Shown here in pieces: positions 12,201-21,400 of a stretch of 64,000 nt of DNA (position 1 is its first letter; each line of letters opens with the position of its first letter). The stretch spans positions 10,622,605-10,686,604 of the forward strand of contig JALMQS010000061.1 of NCBI GenBank assembly GCA_024734495.1, given 5' to 3'. This DNA comes from Forficula auricularia. Its lineage: Eukaryota > Arthropoda > Insecta > Dermaptera > Forficulidae. The translations under genes and the position numbers were made by a program. The notes under the pieces are model-generated. The model did not search any database. It was not told where the DNA came from and saw nothing but the letters and a program-made list of their open reading frames with translations.

Positions 12201-13690
12201 TGTGAATCGCAGAGATCTAAATACCAGTCAATATACCAAAATCGTTCATCGCTTGGAATGTCTGAATAAATCAATCGAACAATATTTTACTGATGATAAT
12301 TTCAAAAAACTGGAAAATAATTCTTGGATGAAAAATCCTTTTGTTTATAGTGAAAAGCCATCTTCCTTTTCACACCAAGATTATGAAATTTTTTTCGAAA
12401 TATCTTCAGATTCTTCATTGCAGATAGCCTATAAAACGATGCCTTTGTCAAAATTTTGGTGTAGTTCAACAGGCGAATATCCATCGTTGACCTAGAAAGC
12501 TGTTTTAATTCTCTTTTACCATCTGCCACAACTTATTTGTGCGAGTCTGAATTCTCTCAACTTACTTATTAACAAAAAATAAGAACCATAATAAGCTGGA
12601 TGCAGTCAGATATGAGATTACAACTTTCATCAATAAGACCTGATATAAATTATTTGTGTATACACAAAAAATAGTATCTTTCGTCGCATTGATAGCAATA
12701 CCTATGAAAAGTTGATGTGTTCGAAAATGTTTTTTTTTTCTTTTACTTACGAAAGTTTTGATTTAGTTACTGTTTAATATAGATATAGTGGGTGATTGAA
12801 TAAATAAAAAAAAATAAAAATATAAGAAATAAAAGTAGTGTTTCTTAATTAATTCACTCCTTATAGTATATTTCAAAGTCAAAAAAAATGTTCCCAAAAC
12901 AACGCTTTAATCACACTATTTTCGGGTTCCACGCTTACCTTCCAAAAGGAAAAGGGTTCCACATTCGAAAAAACTTGAGAAACACTGGAGTAAATAAAAG
13001 AGTAACTCTAGCACTATGATTTTGTTCAACGGCTGCATATCGAAATGGATTCTAATGGTATCATCATTCTGTAAAAAGTTAATCAAAATCGGTGTTTTTT
13101 AATTGGGTAATTTTCGTAGACCACGGGGCCTCTCGAAACGCGGGGCCGGGTTCCGCTGAACGTGCCTTGCGCCGGCCCTGCTTTCTGAAATAAGATTTAC
13201 TCCAATCAAATTAATCAAAGGCCTTGAAATTCTAACAATCTTTCACTCCTTCTACTATGCACGTATTCAAAAACTTCATACCTTTATCGCTTTACACCTC
13301 AACCTCGCGATAGGGGCCTTTATCAAACTTGGCACTGCTGGTGGCAACGCTGATAAAATAAAATTTATATTTTGTTTCTTAAATCTCAATGAAATAACTC
13401 TGGTGGTATAAATAAGTTTACTTTAGGTTCTGACTAGTTTAACTGGAAACACTACGGTTCTAGCCGTTCTTAAGAGCGTTGAATATTGTCAGTACAGTCA
13501 AAAGATGACTAATAAGTATTTTCAGATTATATTTTAGAAATTAAAAAAACAAAACCTTAAATCGTAGAGGACCAAGGGGAGGTTCTCCATATCGAATTCC
13601 TAAGAAACTAAAATATTTAAGTCCCAAGGATGTGATTTTCTGTTTTCCTTGTAGAACTCCACAACTTAAATGAATCACAGGATCCTCCAT
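116..13690 (-). CDS. Carboxylesterase (alpha/beta hydrolase), 5' part of gene, five exons, truncated by the window edge
   Basis: Type-B carboxylesterase, a serine hydrolase acting on carboxyl esters. Exons on the minus strand: 13690-13556, 8472-8178, 6139-5954, 4740-4535 and 287-116. All junctions are GT-AG and in frame and give about 331 of the roughly 550 residues usual for the family. Landmarks: EDCLFLN near residues 78-84, oxyanion-hole region FVGGGY near 105-110, CNYRLG, EDIPGNAG, nucleophile elbow GSSIG with serine near 189, LQSGCS, and a candidate catalytic Glu near 325 in GTLELG. The catalytic His should lie beyond the left edge. The ATG at 13690 was chosen because it opens directly with the family start (MEDPVIHLSCGVLQG) and no signal peptide precedes it, so a cytosolic alpha-esterase-like enzyme is likely. 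Oddities: the usual HGGG reads VGGG, and the Glu normally before the nucleophile is Ser. Family assignment is firm; substrate is unknown. Confidence 0.93.
545..2340 (+). pseudogene. Non-LTR retrotransposon (R1/Jockey-like) reverse-transcriptase remnants, three overlapping pieces
   Basis: From 658 the plus strand reads an RT catalytic ADDS box, then a thumb-like region (LDLDKLNKWGSQNL), then after frameshifts ALS-HLW, and resumes at 1506 with SLATLDAIQKRAVRLI through TSTNWNSLSASIFP to a stop near 1908. That order is the C-terminal part of LINE ORF2. An A-tract follows at 1994-2007, and a second decayed copy of the same region continues to about 2340. A piece of the same sequence is also present at 545-655. 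A further copy lies at 40105-40560 in the opposite orientation. All are intronic to the esterase gene and broken by frameshifts. Confidence 0.85.
1069..1505. mobile_element. Non-autonomous hAT element inserted in the LINE, 8-bp TSD CTCTAAAT
   Basis: Terminal inverted repeats CAGTGTTTCCCAAA and TTTGGGAAACACTG bound 437 bp. The 8-bp sequence CTCTAAAT occurs at 1061-1068 and again at 1506-1513, as expected of hAT transposases. Removing the element and one duplication restores the LINE reading HLWRGASKYSLATLD across the junction. No transposase was recognised inside. Confidence 0.93.
2808..4429. mobile_element. hAT-type element with nested pogo/Tigger-like insertion
   Basis: Ends read CAGTGTTTCTCAACC and GGTTGAGAAACACTC, flanked by the 8-bp duplication TTCTATTC (2800-2807 and 4430-4437). 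The last terminal base is C instead of G. An inner sequence near both ends carries the GGAACCCC-type string common to this hAT group. A second TIR element (3178-3943) is nested inside. No intact transposase. Confidence 0.85.
3178..3943. mobile_element. pogo/Tigger-like MITE with TA target duplication
   Basis: Termini CAGTGGAACCTCGAGATACG and its inverse complement, with TA directly outside both ends (3176-3177 and 3944-3945). The subterminal ATACGAG strings recur in both arms. The terminal sequence resembles pogo/Tigger ends. About 766 bp, AT-rich, and without a readable transposase. Confidence 0.82.
4535..4740 (-). CDS. Carboxylesterase exon 4 (residues 206-274)
   Basis: Acceptor TTTTCAG|GTTTAAT and donor TCTGAG|GTATAA, phase 1 in and phase 0 out. 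It encodes LILQSGCSLCQWA, equivalent to the conserved QSGS region after the nucleophile, and the helical RLAQLLGYDG segment. Confidence 0.92.
4741..5674. other. AT-rich esterase intron, nothing recognised
   Basis: Lies between exons 4 and 3. It has no open frame of interest, no inverted termini and no clear family repeat. Confidence 0.5.
5677..5931. mobile_element. TIR MITE with TCGTCGCTGATCTTACAA ends, copy A
   Basis: Inverted termini carrying CGTCGCTGATCTTACAA at both ends, with AT/TA-rich flanks. The interior matches the element at 57953-58188 in reverse orientation (shared strings around GGCGCGTC and ATACGTATTATACG). About 255 bp. It lies only 22 bp from the esterase exon 3 donor. Confidence 0.85.
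5954..6139 (-). CDS. Carboxylesterase exon 3 (residues 144-206), nucleophile elbow
   Basis: Acceptor ATATTAG|GTTTTTC and donor AAAAG|GTATTT, phase 1 in and out. It encodes LETEDIPGNAGVLDL, then GDPDNITVLGSSIGA with the nucleophile serine in GxSxG, then LSPLAKG. The residue before the nucleophile is Ser where the family usually has Glu. Confidence 0.93.
6385..6845 (-). pseudogene. LINE reverse-transcriptase C-terminal fragment
   Basis: About 150 residues on the minus strand, with GVIFNKDGNSRMEVIERI, KISLIRSVTTYGTEVWD, and a tail LVWFGKVKKMDEERIPK. This is the usual end of insect RTE/CR1-like ORF2 proteins. The 3' end runs into a GAA-type simple repeat (TTC on the plus strand, about 6388-6410). 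It is 5'-truncated, same strand as the esterase gene and inside its intron 2. Confidence 0.85.
7182..8064. repeat. Long-arm fold-back element in esterase intron 2
   Basis: Two arms of about 260 bp are inverted copies. AAGAGCCCACGACGGCCAGA opens at 7182 and its complement closes at 8064. The arms run through a segment with GTCCGGCAATGG-type strings and leave a central loop near 7450-7780. The right end is 114 bp from the exon 2 donor. No coding capacity seen. Confidence 0.9.
8178..8472 (-). CDS. Carboxylesterase exon 2 (residues 46-144)
   Basis: Acceptor TTCTAG|GCTCCAG and donor CTAG|GTAAGA, phase 0 in and phase 1 out. It holds EDCLFLNIFIP, the oxyanion-hole stretch VVVYFVGGGYIKG and the CNYRLG motif. 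The histidine that normally opens HGGG is replaced by valine. Confidence 0.93.
8473..10081. other. Esterase intron 1 sequence with scattered repeats
   Basis: Mostly AT-rich. Positions 9400-9465 repeat part of the loop of the fold-back at 7182-8064 (shared string GATTCTTCCA and following TTTTCAGTAG). Nothing coding is supported. Confidence 0.45.
10082..10620. repeat. Tandem repeat, unit about 118 bp, roughly 4.5 copies
   Basis: The unit starts TAATGAGCTGAAAATTGG at 10082, 10200 and about 10319, then decays through two further partial copies. Each unit also carries ATGTATTTTCACATT, CACCAAATTTTA and ACGTTTCCTG. The first two units are almost identical. Confidence 0.9.
11238..11313 (-). repeat. 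tRNA-derived sequence (SINE head or tRNA relic)
   Basis: The minus strand has an A-box-like TGGCCCAGTGGTAAAG, an anticodon-arm-like CCTCTGACGCAAGAGG and a B-box-like GGTTCTAATCT with tRNA spacing. The acceptor ends do not pair, so this is not a functional tRNA gene. Confidence 0.6.
11865..12012. repeat. G-rich GT/GGG low-complexity tract
   Basis: About 150 bp of runs such as GGGGTGGGG on the plus strand, ending in a run of about 18 G. It is preceded by AGAAATGCAAAAACT. The same string, inverted, borders the C-rich tract at 62515-62780, so both tracts belong to one repeat family. Confidence 0.8.
12070..12987 (+). mobile_element. hAT element with decayed transposase
   Basis: Ends CAGTGTTTCTCAAAGTG and CTTGAGAAACACTG. 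Flanks GAGTAAAC (12062-12069) and GAGTAAAT (12988-12995) are an 8-bp duplication with one mismatch. The plus strand from 12181 reads a hAT C-terminal region in pieces: NPFVYS, KFWCSSTGEYPSL, then after a stop TTYLCESEFSQL, and SIRPDINYLC. This order is that of ZBED5-like hAT transposases. Stops and a frameshift show it is dead. Confidence 0.9.
13556..13690 (-). CDS. Carboxylesterase exon 1 (residues 1-45)
   Basis: Starts at the ATG whose complement is 13688-13690 and ends in phase 0 at an AAG|GTTTTG donor. It encodes the N-terminal strands and the family motif GIRYGEPPLGPLRF. An AG lies just upstream (TTTTCAGAA before the ATG), so a 5' UTR intron is possible. A 600-bp fold-back repeat begins about 200 bp upstream. 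Confidence 0.88.
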
Positions 13691-13889
13691 TTCTGAAAAT
13701 GTAATATTAAAAAAACTGATTTTTAATTTAATACCATTCAAGTAGGTAGTTAGAATTTTTTTCGGACTAGGCCCAACAAATGATGCATTCACAACTTATG
13801 AAAACTTTTAGGCTAATTTCGTTTTTAATTTAAATGTAATTTATATACATAGTGACCAGTAGAAGTTATCAATTACACTGTTTGGCACA

Positions 13890-14500
13890 AAATTTCTTCC
13901 CATAAATCTAACAATGGATTCCGGTAGAGTTTTATATGCTGATTATCACGCGATTTACCAATTTTTTACAACACGACAGAGTTTTGAGATACTATCGGTC
14001 AAAATGACGAAAAAGGCCATTTTGACCAATATTCGAATCCCATTAAATATTAAACAGCAATATTTGAAATCAAAATATTTTGTTGAGGTAATAGAAAACA
14101 GCTTCCTCTTTGATTTACAAATTACCATTTGTTTTTAGCTCAATTCTAACTCGAGTTATATTTAAAAAAAAACTAAAACTACGTGATTTTAAAGGTTAAT
14201 AAACATAGATAAAAACATAAGTTTTTATTCTTTTAGCTATAACTCGAGTTCTAATTAAGCTAAAAACAAGTGGTAATTTGAAAATCAAAGAGGTAGCTGT
14301 TTTCTATTAAGTCAACAAAATATTTTGATTTCAAATATTGCTGTTTAATATCTAATGGGACTCGAAAATAGATCATTTTTCGTCATTTTGATCGATAATA
14401 TCTCAAAACTCTGACGTGTTGTAAAAAATCGGAAAATTGCACTATAATCAGCGTATAAAACTACTAGAATCCATTGTTAGGTTTACGTGGAGAAATTTTT
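13890..14500. repeat. Fold-back repeat upstream of esterase exon 1
   Basis: Two arms of roughly 260 bp are inverted copies. CTAACAATGGATTC near 13908 pairs with GAATCCATTGTTAG near 14468, and ATTTGAAATCAAAATATTTT in the left arm has its complement in the right. The loop is about 14150-14240. It lies about 200 bp upstream of the esterase ATG. Confidence 0.88.
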
Positions 14501-14619
14501 GTTTAATTTTTGTCGAGCAGTGTTATTAAAGAAAAAATTTAAATGTATTAGAAATTAGATGAAGGTGCATAAAATATATCAATGTTAACATCTATTTGTA
14601 AATTTTGTAGCCCATTTGA

Positions 14620-14660
14620 CTGAAGATGGCCAAATAAATTCAGGCCGAAACGTTTTATTC
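14620..14660 (+). ncRNA. Hammerhead-like ribozyme motif (CTGAAGA / GGCC stem / GAAAC)
   Basis: CTGAAGA at 14620, one spacer base, GGCC, a 10-nt loop, GGCC, then GAAACG. This fits a hammerhead core apart from one extra base before helix II. Helix III and the cleavage site are unclear here. Confidence 0.5.
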
Positions 14661-14931
14661 AGGGTGTTTTATTGAGCCCAGCTCATCCAACTTTGGCTTT
14701 AGCGATACCTCCTCTTTCATCTAATACAGTTTCATCACAACCACGAACTCTAACAACATTCATACAACTAAGCAAAAATTTAAAAGCTCACGATAATTTT
14801 AAAACTCAAATCAAAAATTTTGTTTTTAAATATTAAAGGTATGATCAAATAAATATTTGAGAATATAAATTTTTGGAATAAATAAACAGATATATATTTG
14901 TAATTTTTAATTATTATGAAAATTAACAGAA

Positions 14932-14975
14932 TACCCAACGTTTCGATCTCAATATCTGGGATCGTCATTAAGTGA
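14932..14975 (-). ncRNA. Degenerate hammerhead-like motif
   Basis: The minus strand reads AATGACGATC, a loop, GATCGAAACG. The GATC/GATC helix II and the GAAAC are intact, but the upstream CTGATGA box is mutated. Probably a dead copy. Confidence 0.35.
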
Positions 14976-15481
14976 TCAGCTCAAGAGCCTATGCACAATT
15001 GCAACAGTTGTGTGCTCACAATTTTTTGTTTATTTTTATTAAAAATTCTTACTTGATTATTGTTCAGTAGCGAGTAGCGACTGTAGATCGAAAAATATTT
15101 TCTATTAGAAATTGAGGATAACGTAACTCGCAATGTTAAAAACGGATATGGTAAGTAATAAGAAAAGAACGGAATATATTAGTTAACATATAGGGTTAAA
15201 TGTATTATCTGTGTAATTGTCTGTAATCAATCACGCAATCAAAGGCCATTATCTCAAAATGTCTATCGTAATAGTTTTTTGTACTTTGCCTTGTTATAAA
15301 ATTAATTTCATTTTCTACAACAAAATTTGCTATAAGCTGTCAAACATGTTCACCTAAAGTTATTAATAATAGGCGAATAAGACACTTTAATATTAATTTA
15401 TTCGCTCTTTTGATATAAAAAGGTCGATCAAGTCACTAATACCATAAATATTAATATTAAATAAATAATAAGTTGAACACA

Positions 15482-16018
15482 CCCAGAGACGGATCTAGGT
15501 TTTTCGCGGCCTAGGTCTTGAGCCCAATGGGGGCCGAATTTTTCGTTAAATTAAGATTCTTTAAATTAGGGTGTAAAATTCATTTTTAATAAAATCACAT
15601 CAGAATCTAAATATATTTATTTATGAACAGGTGCTGAATGACAAACATATATTATATAAAAAAAAAAATATGAAATAATATTAACAAAAACGTATAAACA
15701 AAGAAAATTAATAAAATAAAATAAATATACCATGTCACCATTTAGCCATAGTTGGGTGCTGGGTGTGTCATTCTCCCAAATTTCTGTTAAAATGTAGTTT
15801 TTCTACATTTTTACTTGTTTAGATTAAAATAAAAGAAGTTACTATGCCATAAATTATCATTATTAATACATACAAATTAATATTTTTTTACTATACGATA
15901 AGTGCTCATTGTTAATGAAAAAGTGTTGAAAATTTATGATAATAATTCATTGTGGGCCCCTGACACTTGGGGGATTAAGGCTTAAGTCCTATTAGTCATA
16001 AGTAAAACCGCCTCTGGC
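15482..16018. mobile_element. Probable non-autonomous DNA element with CCAGAG(A/G)CGG ends
   Basis: Begins CCAGAGACGGATCTAGG and ends CCGCCTCTGG, an inverted match with one change. GGGGGCCGAA and GGGCCCCTGACACTTGGGG lie just inside the ends. No convincing target duplication and no transposase were found. Confidence 0.55.
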
Positions 16019-16148
16019 CCACTTTTGAGCAGTATAGCCGTCAGCTTTCACCGAAAGTCTCACTAATCAAAAAAAATATTTATTAATTCTATTTTATTTT
16101 TTATTTACAAAGAAAACTTCGCACATAAATTACACAATACATATATTA

Positions 16149-16340
16149 AATTGAAAGTTTTTGCCGAGAGTAGCAGAATTTTTATATATTGAAGGAGACA
16201 ATAAAAGATTCATAAATTAATTCCTGTGAATACATTGTAATAGACTGATGAAGAGGGCAAAGCCCTCGAAACTATAGTCTCGTTATAAATAAATAAAATT
16301 TATAATTCAAGCAGAAGACACACTCTTTTATTGTCTCCTT
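16149..16340 (+). mobile_element. Palindromic hammerhead element 1, 14-bp TSD
   Basis: The 14-bp sequence CAATACATATATTA flanks it at 16135-16148 and 16341-16354. Inside are a left-only module with TTGCCGAGAGTAGCAG, inverted arms (GGAGACAATAAAAG and complement), and a well-formed hammerhead motif at 16245. Total 192 bp with no coding capacity. The left arm also seems to include an inverted copy of part of the target sequence. Confidence 0.8.
16245..16279 (+). ncRNA. Hammerhead-like ribozyme, best copy
   Basis: CTGATGA (16245-16251), one extra A, perfect 6-bp helix II GAGGGC/GCCCTC with an AAA loop, GAAA (16268-16271), then C-TATA-G closing a 2-bp helix III, and GTC as the predicted cleavage site after 16279. 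Core residues match the hammerhead consensus. The one-base insertion before helix II occurs in some natural viroid hammerheads. Helix I is weak, so self-cleavage is inferred, not shown. Confidence 0.65.
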
Positions 16341-16802
16341 CAATACATATATTATACAATATATAATTAAAACAGTTATTATGTTTAAAATATTATCACT
16401 AGAGAGAGAGAGTTCAAATAAAACATGTTTTTTTTTATTCCAAAGCCTTTCCAAGGGTTCGTGGAACTCCAAAAGTTAAAATCGTCGACACTGAAATTAA
16501 TTTAAGATTAATTAAAAATGCATTTTTCAATACTAGAATTATGTGAGTTGAAATTCCACTTTACTATAACATTTAGGGAAAGCGGTGTTGGTTTATAGTG
16601 AAACATATTAAACAAAGTTAAGTTTTAAAGGGTTGTAGTGGTGTTTCACAAGAACCCCATTACAACCCTTTAAAACTCCTTTGTTCCATTTACTCTTTGA
16701 AGCAACAAATAACTATGCAATTTTATAAACACGTTTTCCATTTGCTATTTTTTGACCAGTCGAGAAACATTCGAAATATAGATTAAATTTTAGTTTAAAC
16801 AG

Positions 16803-16830
16803 TGCGGGGGGGGGGGGGGGGGGCCCCCCC
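16803..16830. repeat. G-run followed by C-run
   Basis: About 20 G directly followed by about 8 C. It may be an assembly or polishing artefact, or a repeat boundary. Confidence 0.7.
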
Positions 16831-17002
16831 AAGTTGTCGCCAAATGTATAGGGTCGCCAAAAACGATCGAACTCGATGTACTTTGAATTTTTTATTACAT
16901 TAATGAACCAAACTGCATTTTATTGAAATACTCAATCCTTAGAAGGGACGCCACGCAAAACTCGTCGAAGGGCGCTAGAGGGTCTAAGACCAGGGGTGAG
17001 TA

Positions 17003-17726
17003 AGGTAGTTGTTCCGCCAAATGGGCTTTTTTTTTGAAATTTAGAGAGATTATTATTTAAATACTTCTGCATCGATTGATACCAAAACGAAATTTATGAG
17101 CAATATAGTTCCGTAGATATTAAATTTCAAAAATAGTGTTTTTCAGACTCTTATACATTGCACTATAGGGGATATCGGAAAATTTACATACATATTTAAT
17201 TATAATTAAGAAACCCTTCTTACCATGTTTATAAAAAACTAAACCAACATTAAACAATAACCAATACATATTTTAAGATAATTTTGATTCATAGTTACAA
17301 CACAGTTTCTGAGATAATAATGAATAAATAATGAAAAAAGTATAAAAAAAATTTACACTAAAAACAATTTGGCAACAGCGCATTTATTTAACCAGCGAAA
17401 GATGTATAAAGCGCGCATGCGCTAGATTTTTTCAAAATTATAATTTTCATAAGGTGTAACGTAGGCGCTGATTACATTTGTTAAAAAGTAACAAAACGAT
17501 TTTTATAGAAATTTTTTAACTTTTAAAATCTATTTTATCTGTCATTTTAATATCAAAATATTCAATCTCTTACAATGGTGCCAGATTTGTCAAACGAGCA
17601 CGGGATTGGCTAGAATCGGTACATAAACAGAAAAAAGTTTTGGGCTCATGAATTATGAATTCTTATTGTCTGTTCTATATACTCTAGCATTAACTTTTTG
17701 CTAGTATTGTCGCGAAACAACTACCT
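17003..17726. mobile_element. MITE with AGGTAGTTGTT termini and TA duplication
   Basis: Ends AGGTAGTTGTTCCG and CGAAACAACTACCT (one mismatch) are flanked by TA on both sides. About 724 bp, AT-rich, no transposase seen. It lies downstream of the last identified SV2-like exon. Confidence 0.72.
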
Positions 17727-18175
17727 TAAAAATATATTATATAATTTAAATGTTTATGGAATCATTCATAAAAATAAAAGAATAAATAAAAAATAGGATG
17801 TGTTTCTATTTTAGGGAAATCACTCGATAGAAATGAAGCTTCAAATTTCAATTCTAGTACAATTATTATTATTAGAACATTGTTATTGAAATTCATACTT
17901 GTTTATATATTTTCAGTAAGTAAAAAAATGAATTCAAAGGTGAGCTAAAAAGCTTAAAATATAATTTATTTTTTCAAGTCGAATCAATGGTGTGACATCA
18001 GAGATCTAAGTACACTATTTTCTTCAATTTGAAATGTTCAGAGGAATTTCATATGAACAAAGAGAAAAATGTTTAAAATGGTGATTTGATTTCCAAGGCA
18101 CGCGTTTATCTCTTTCCCTTTGTACTAGTATTTCTGTTTCATTTCAACTCAAATTAATCAAGAAATTTCACTTAC

Positions 18176-18466
18176 GTCCGGTCAAGGCGCTTACGAGGAA
18201 AAATGGACAAACGCAACCTCCTAAATCGACCAGAATAGGGAATAGAATGTTGCCTAAAACGGTACCTCCTCTTCCTGCCATTAGAGTCAGACTCACAGCC
18301 ATTGCTCGCATTGTTGTTGGAAAAAGATCGACAGTGATGCTGACCATGGAGGTTGCATTGATGCCCAGAGAAGAGATGAAAATCCCCAATAGGAAAAGGT
18401 TTAATATCATATCTGTAGTCCAATAAACGACCAAACTACAGATACTAGCAATAATAAATGTCATAG
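18176..18466 (-). CDS. SV2-like transporter exon 10 (residues 425-521), last exon found
   Basis: TTTTCAG|CTATGA to GGAC|GTAAGT. It encodes TM9 to the start of TM12, including VDLFPTTMRAMAVSLTLMAG and RGGTVLGNILFPILVD. If not spliced, the frame stops four codons later (GRK then stop), which would truncate TM12. Confidence 0.93.
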
Positions 18467-21400
18467 CTGAAAAAGAAAAAAACGATGTCAAGTTATTTTT
18501 ATATTTCGCGGATTACCATAAAAATTTGCAAATAAATTTTTCGATTATTTTAAATTTTTAAATTTTAAGCGGTTTCAGAGAGTTATAAATGTAACTTAAA
18601 TCAACCACGAGAACTTGGTATCTGTTGTAACTAGTATAGCAGTCGAGAGAATAAGGAAAAGATTTAATTTGCCAAGACTACCTATCAGAGTTGATGATTC
18701 ATAAGGAGAAATCACTGTGGTTGTCCACTGCTTGATTCAAATAAACATACACCTATATGTTACAGGTAAAGCTCTAGGATAAAGTAGGGTTGTTACCAGC
18801 CGGTCTTCATTCATTCGCAATACGTGTGCACTCCATTCTATTCTTCTTCTTTGGAATCATACGCTGATTTTACTTATGGAAAGTGGTGTAGGTTTTAGAT
18901 GAAACATGATGTTATTTAATAGAGTAAAGGGTGTGTAGTTTCACAGTGAATAAAATAAAACTCAAAGAGGTTTATACAAACTCAATATATCATTAGTTCA
19001 TCGTATCAGGAGTTTACAAATTAACTTGTAAACTCCTGATGATGGACTAATAATCCGAAATATATTGAGTTTGTATAAACCCTTCTTTATTTTATTTTAT
19101 TCACTGTGAAACTACACACCCTTTACTCTATTAAATATCATACGCTGACTTTTTGTATATTGCACTTTTCCCTAATATCTTCATTTTTTAACCTGTCCAT
19201 CCTTGTTTTGTCCGCAATTCTGCGTAGCGATTTCATCTCACAAACTTCCAATATTTCTCTTGTTTTTGTGGTGTCTGTTCTTGTTTCGGTCGCATATGTC
19301 AAAATTGGTCGCACAGCGGTCTTATAGATCCGTACTTTTGCTTTCGTTGCCAGAAACTTGTTTGACCAAATCGTTTCATTCAGGCATCCTGATATTTCCG
19401 ACGCCTTAATAGATTGGAGTCTGACTTCCTCGCTAACCCTTTATTTTTTTAATTTTACTGGTCCTAAATTGAAATTTTCACAATATTCATTACTTAAAAG
19501 TGTAAATATCGTGTGTCTAAAATAAAATGCAACCCCAAATGCCATACCAGCCTACCTTATTCAAATAAGTAAACAAAGATAATTGTTTCAAAATATTTTT
19601 CCTTTTCTTTATAAAAATTTATAATATTAAAAAAATAATGCGAAGTATAATTAATATGGGTGTACCATATATGAGTTGGGGTAGAAGAATTAAAAATTAT
19701 ATTCTAACTAATTGAACTGAACTTGACAATATACCGAACTCACCGACTGCCCCGAGTGTCACTCACCAGCTGCGCATCGTCATATTTTCGCAGCATTTCC
19801 TTTCCCATTTTAAGGAGAACTATATATTTCAACGCCAAAATATTCACAAGCCGACCGCAGAGTGAGAAAAAACAGAATATTTCTATTTAAAAATACAGAT
19901 GATGGTCAAACACACGAAACTATAGTCTCTAACAAATATATTTATATTATATATATGTTTATTTGCATCAAGCAGATGTTTCTTTTTATGAGTCTAGTTA
20001 TATTTATGAAAATTTAAAAACTGATAATAAACTAGGGGCTTAAAATAATGATAATCCTGAAATATTTAAATTAACTTACCCGAAAAAATCTTTCAGATTA
20101 TACCTAAGTACTAAGATTAAGTTTTTATAATAATAAAAGAATTCCGATAAAAGTTAATCAGTGCAACAATTTTGGAAATATCATTCACACACGCACTATA
20201 TTTTGACAACTAATTCTGTCGATAAGTGTCCACATATAAATAATTTTGATAAGTAAAGCTTAAAGAAGCATGCTACAAGTCGAAACGTCTTAACTATGAA
20301 AGAGTGAATCCAAGAAATAATATATTTGATTAGTTCTGTTTTACAAAACCCAAACAGTAAACGACTTATTTCAAAAGAGTGCAAAGAGGACTTTTAAGAT
20401 TCTTTCAGATCGGACCACGCAATGGAAAATTAAGAAATAATATAGTTAGTAGTTATATGTCACTCATAACGATAACGTCGAATTTAACTAATCACTATGA
20501 TTAAGTTGACATTAACGTCATCAACTATCAAAACTACTTCAGAATTAGAAGCCGAAACTATACAATTTTAATCAATTTTCTAATTTCACCATGAGTGGTC
20601 GGTCTTACCAGAATGAATCTTCCAATCCATCAACATAACCAGTAAAAATTCAAGAAAAATTTTGCAGATAAACTGTTAATTAATTTCCACTTACTCAAAA
20701 TAGTTTTTTTTCCTGTTTTATTTACAAAATACCCTGCGACCAGAAATCCACATATTCCCATCAAGCCCATAATTATAGCGTTAAGGTACGCATTTGGAGA
20801 AAGTGCACCCTTTATAAGAGAAAAAAAGAAAATATTTAACAAATATTGAAGAATATTGTAAGTTGACTGGAAAATTACTTACAACTCCACATTCAGGCTC
20901 TGTACCATTCATTATCACTGAAATATTGCCTATATTTTTTTCTTTTAATCCATCGATCATTTCACAAATAGTATATGCTGTGTTATTGACAGTGTCGCCT
21001 ACCGTCCCGTGAAACTCTTCTATACTTACAAAAAGTTGGGGCATCCAAAGACGAAGAGTATTTTGGCTAAACATAAAAACAATAAAAGTGAACAAATTAA
21101 ACTGAACTATTTTTTCTTAATTTTATTCAATTATTTATTAATTTTGAAAATATATCTAGGGCTTCTAAATTTATTATCATTATTAACCCAGTCAAATCAT
21201 TCTTGATTCTATTGATATTTTTAAATAGTAGATAAATTATTTTAAAAAAACAAAGGTGAAAAAAAATTAAATGAAGAAAAAATTTAAACAAAATAATAAA
21301 TAACTAATGTGAGGATCCGTATGACTTAAACCAGTGCTGTCCAACCCGCGGGCCACATGCGGCCCAACATTACGATGAGTGTGGTCCGACATGAAATCAT

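Noticed and set aside
20259..20300. Possible hammerhead: AAGAAGCATGC, loop, GTCGAAACGTC
   Set aside because: The first core box reads CTTAAAGA and helix II does not pair, so the evidence is too weak.
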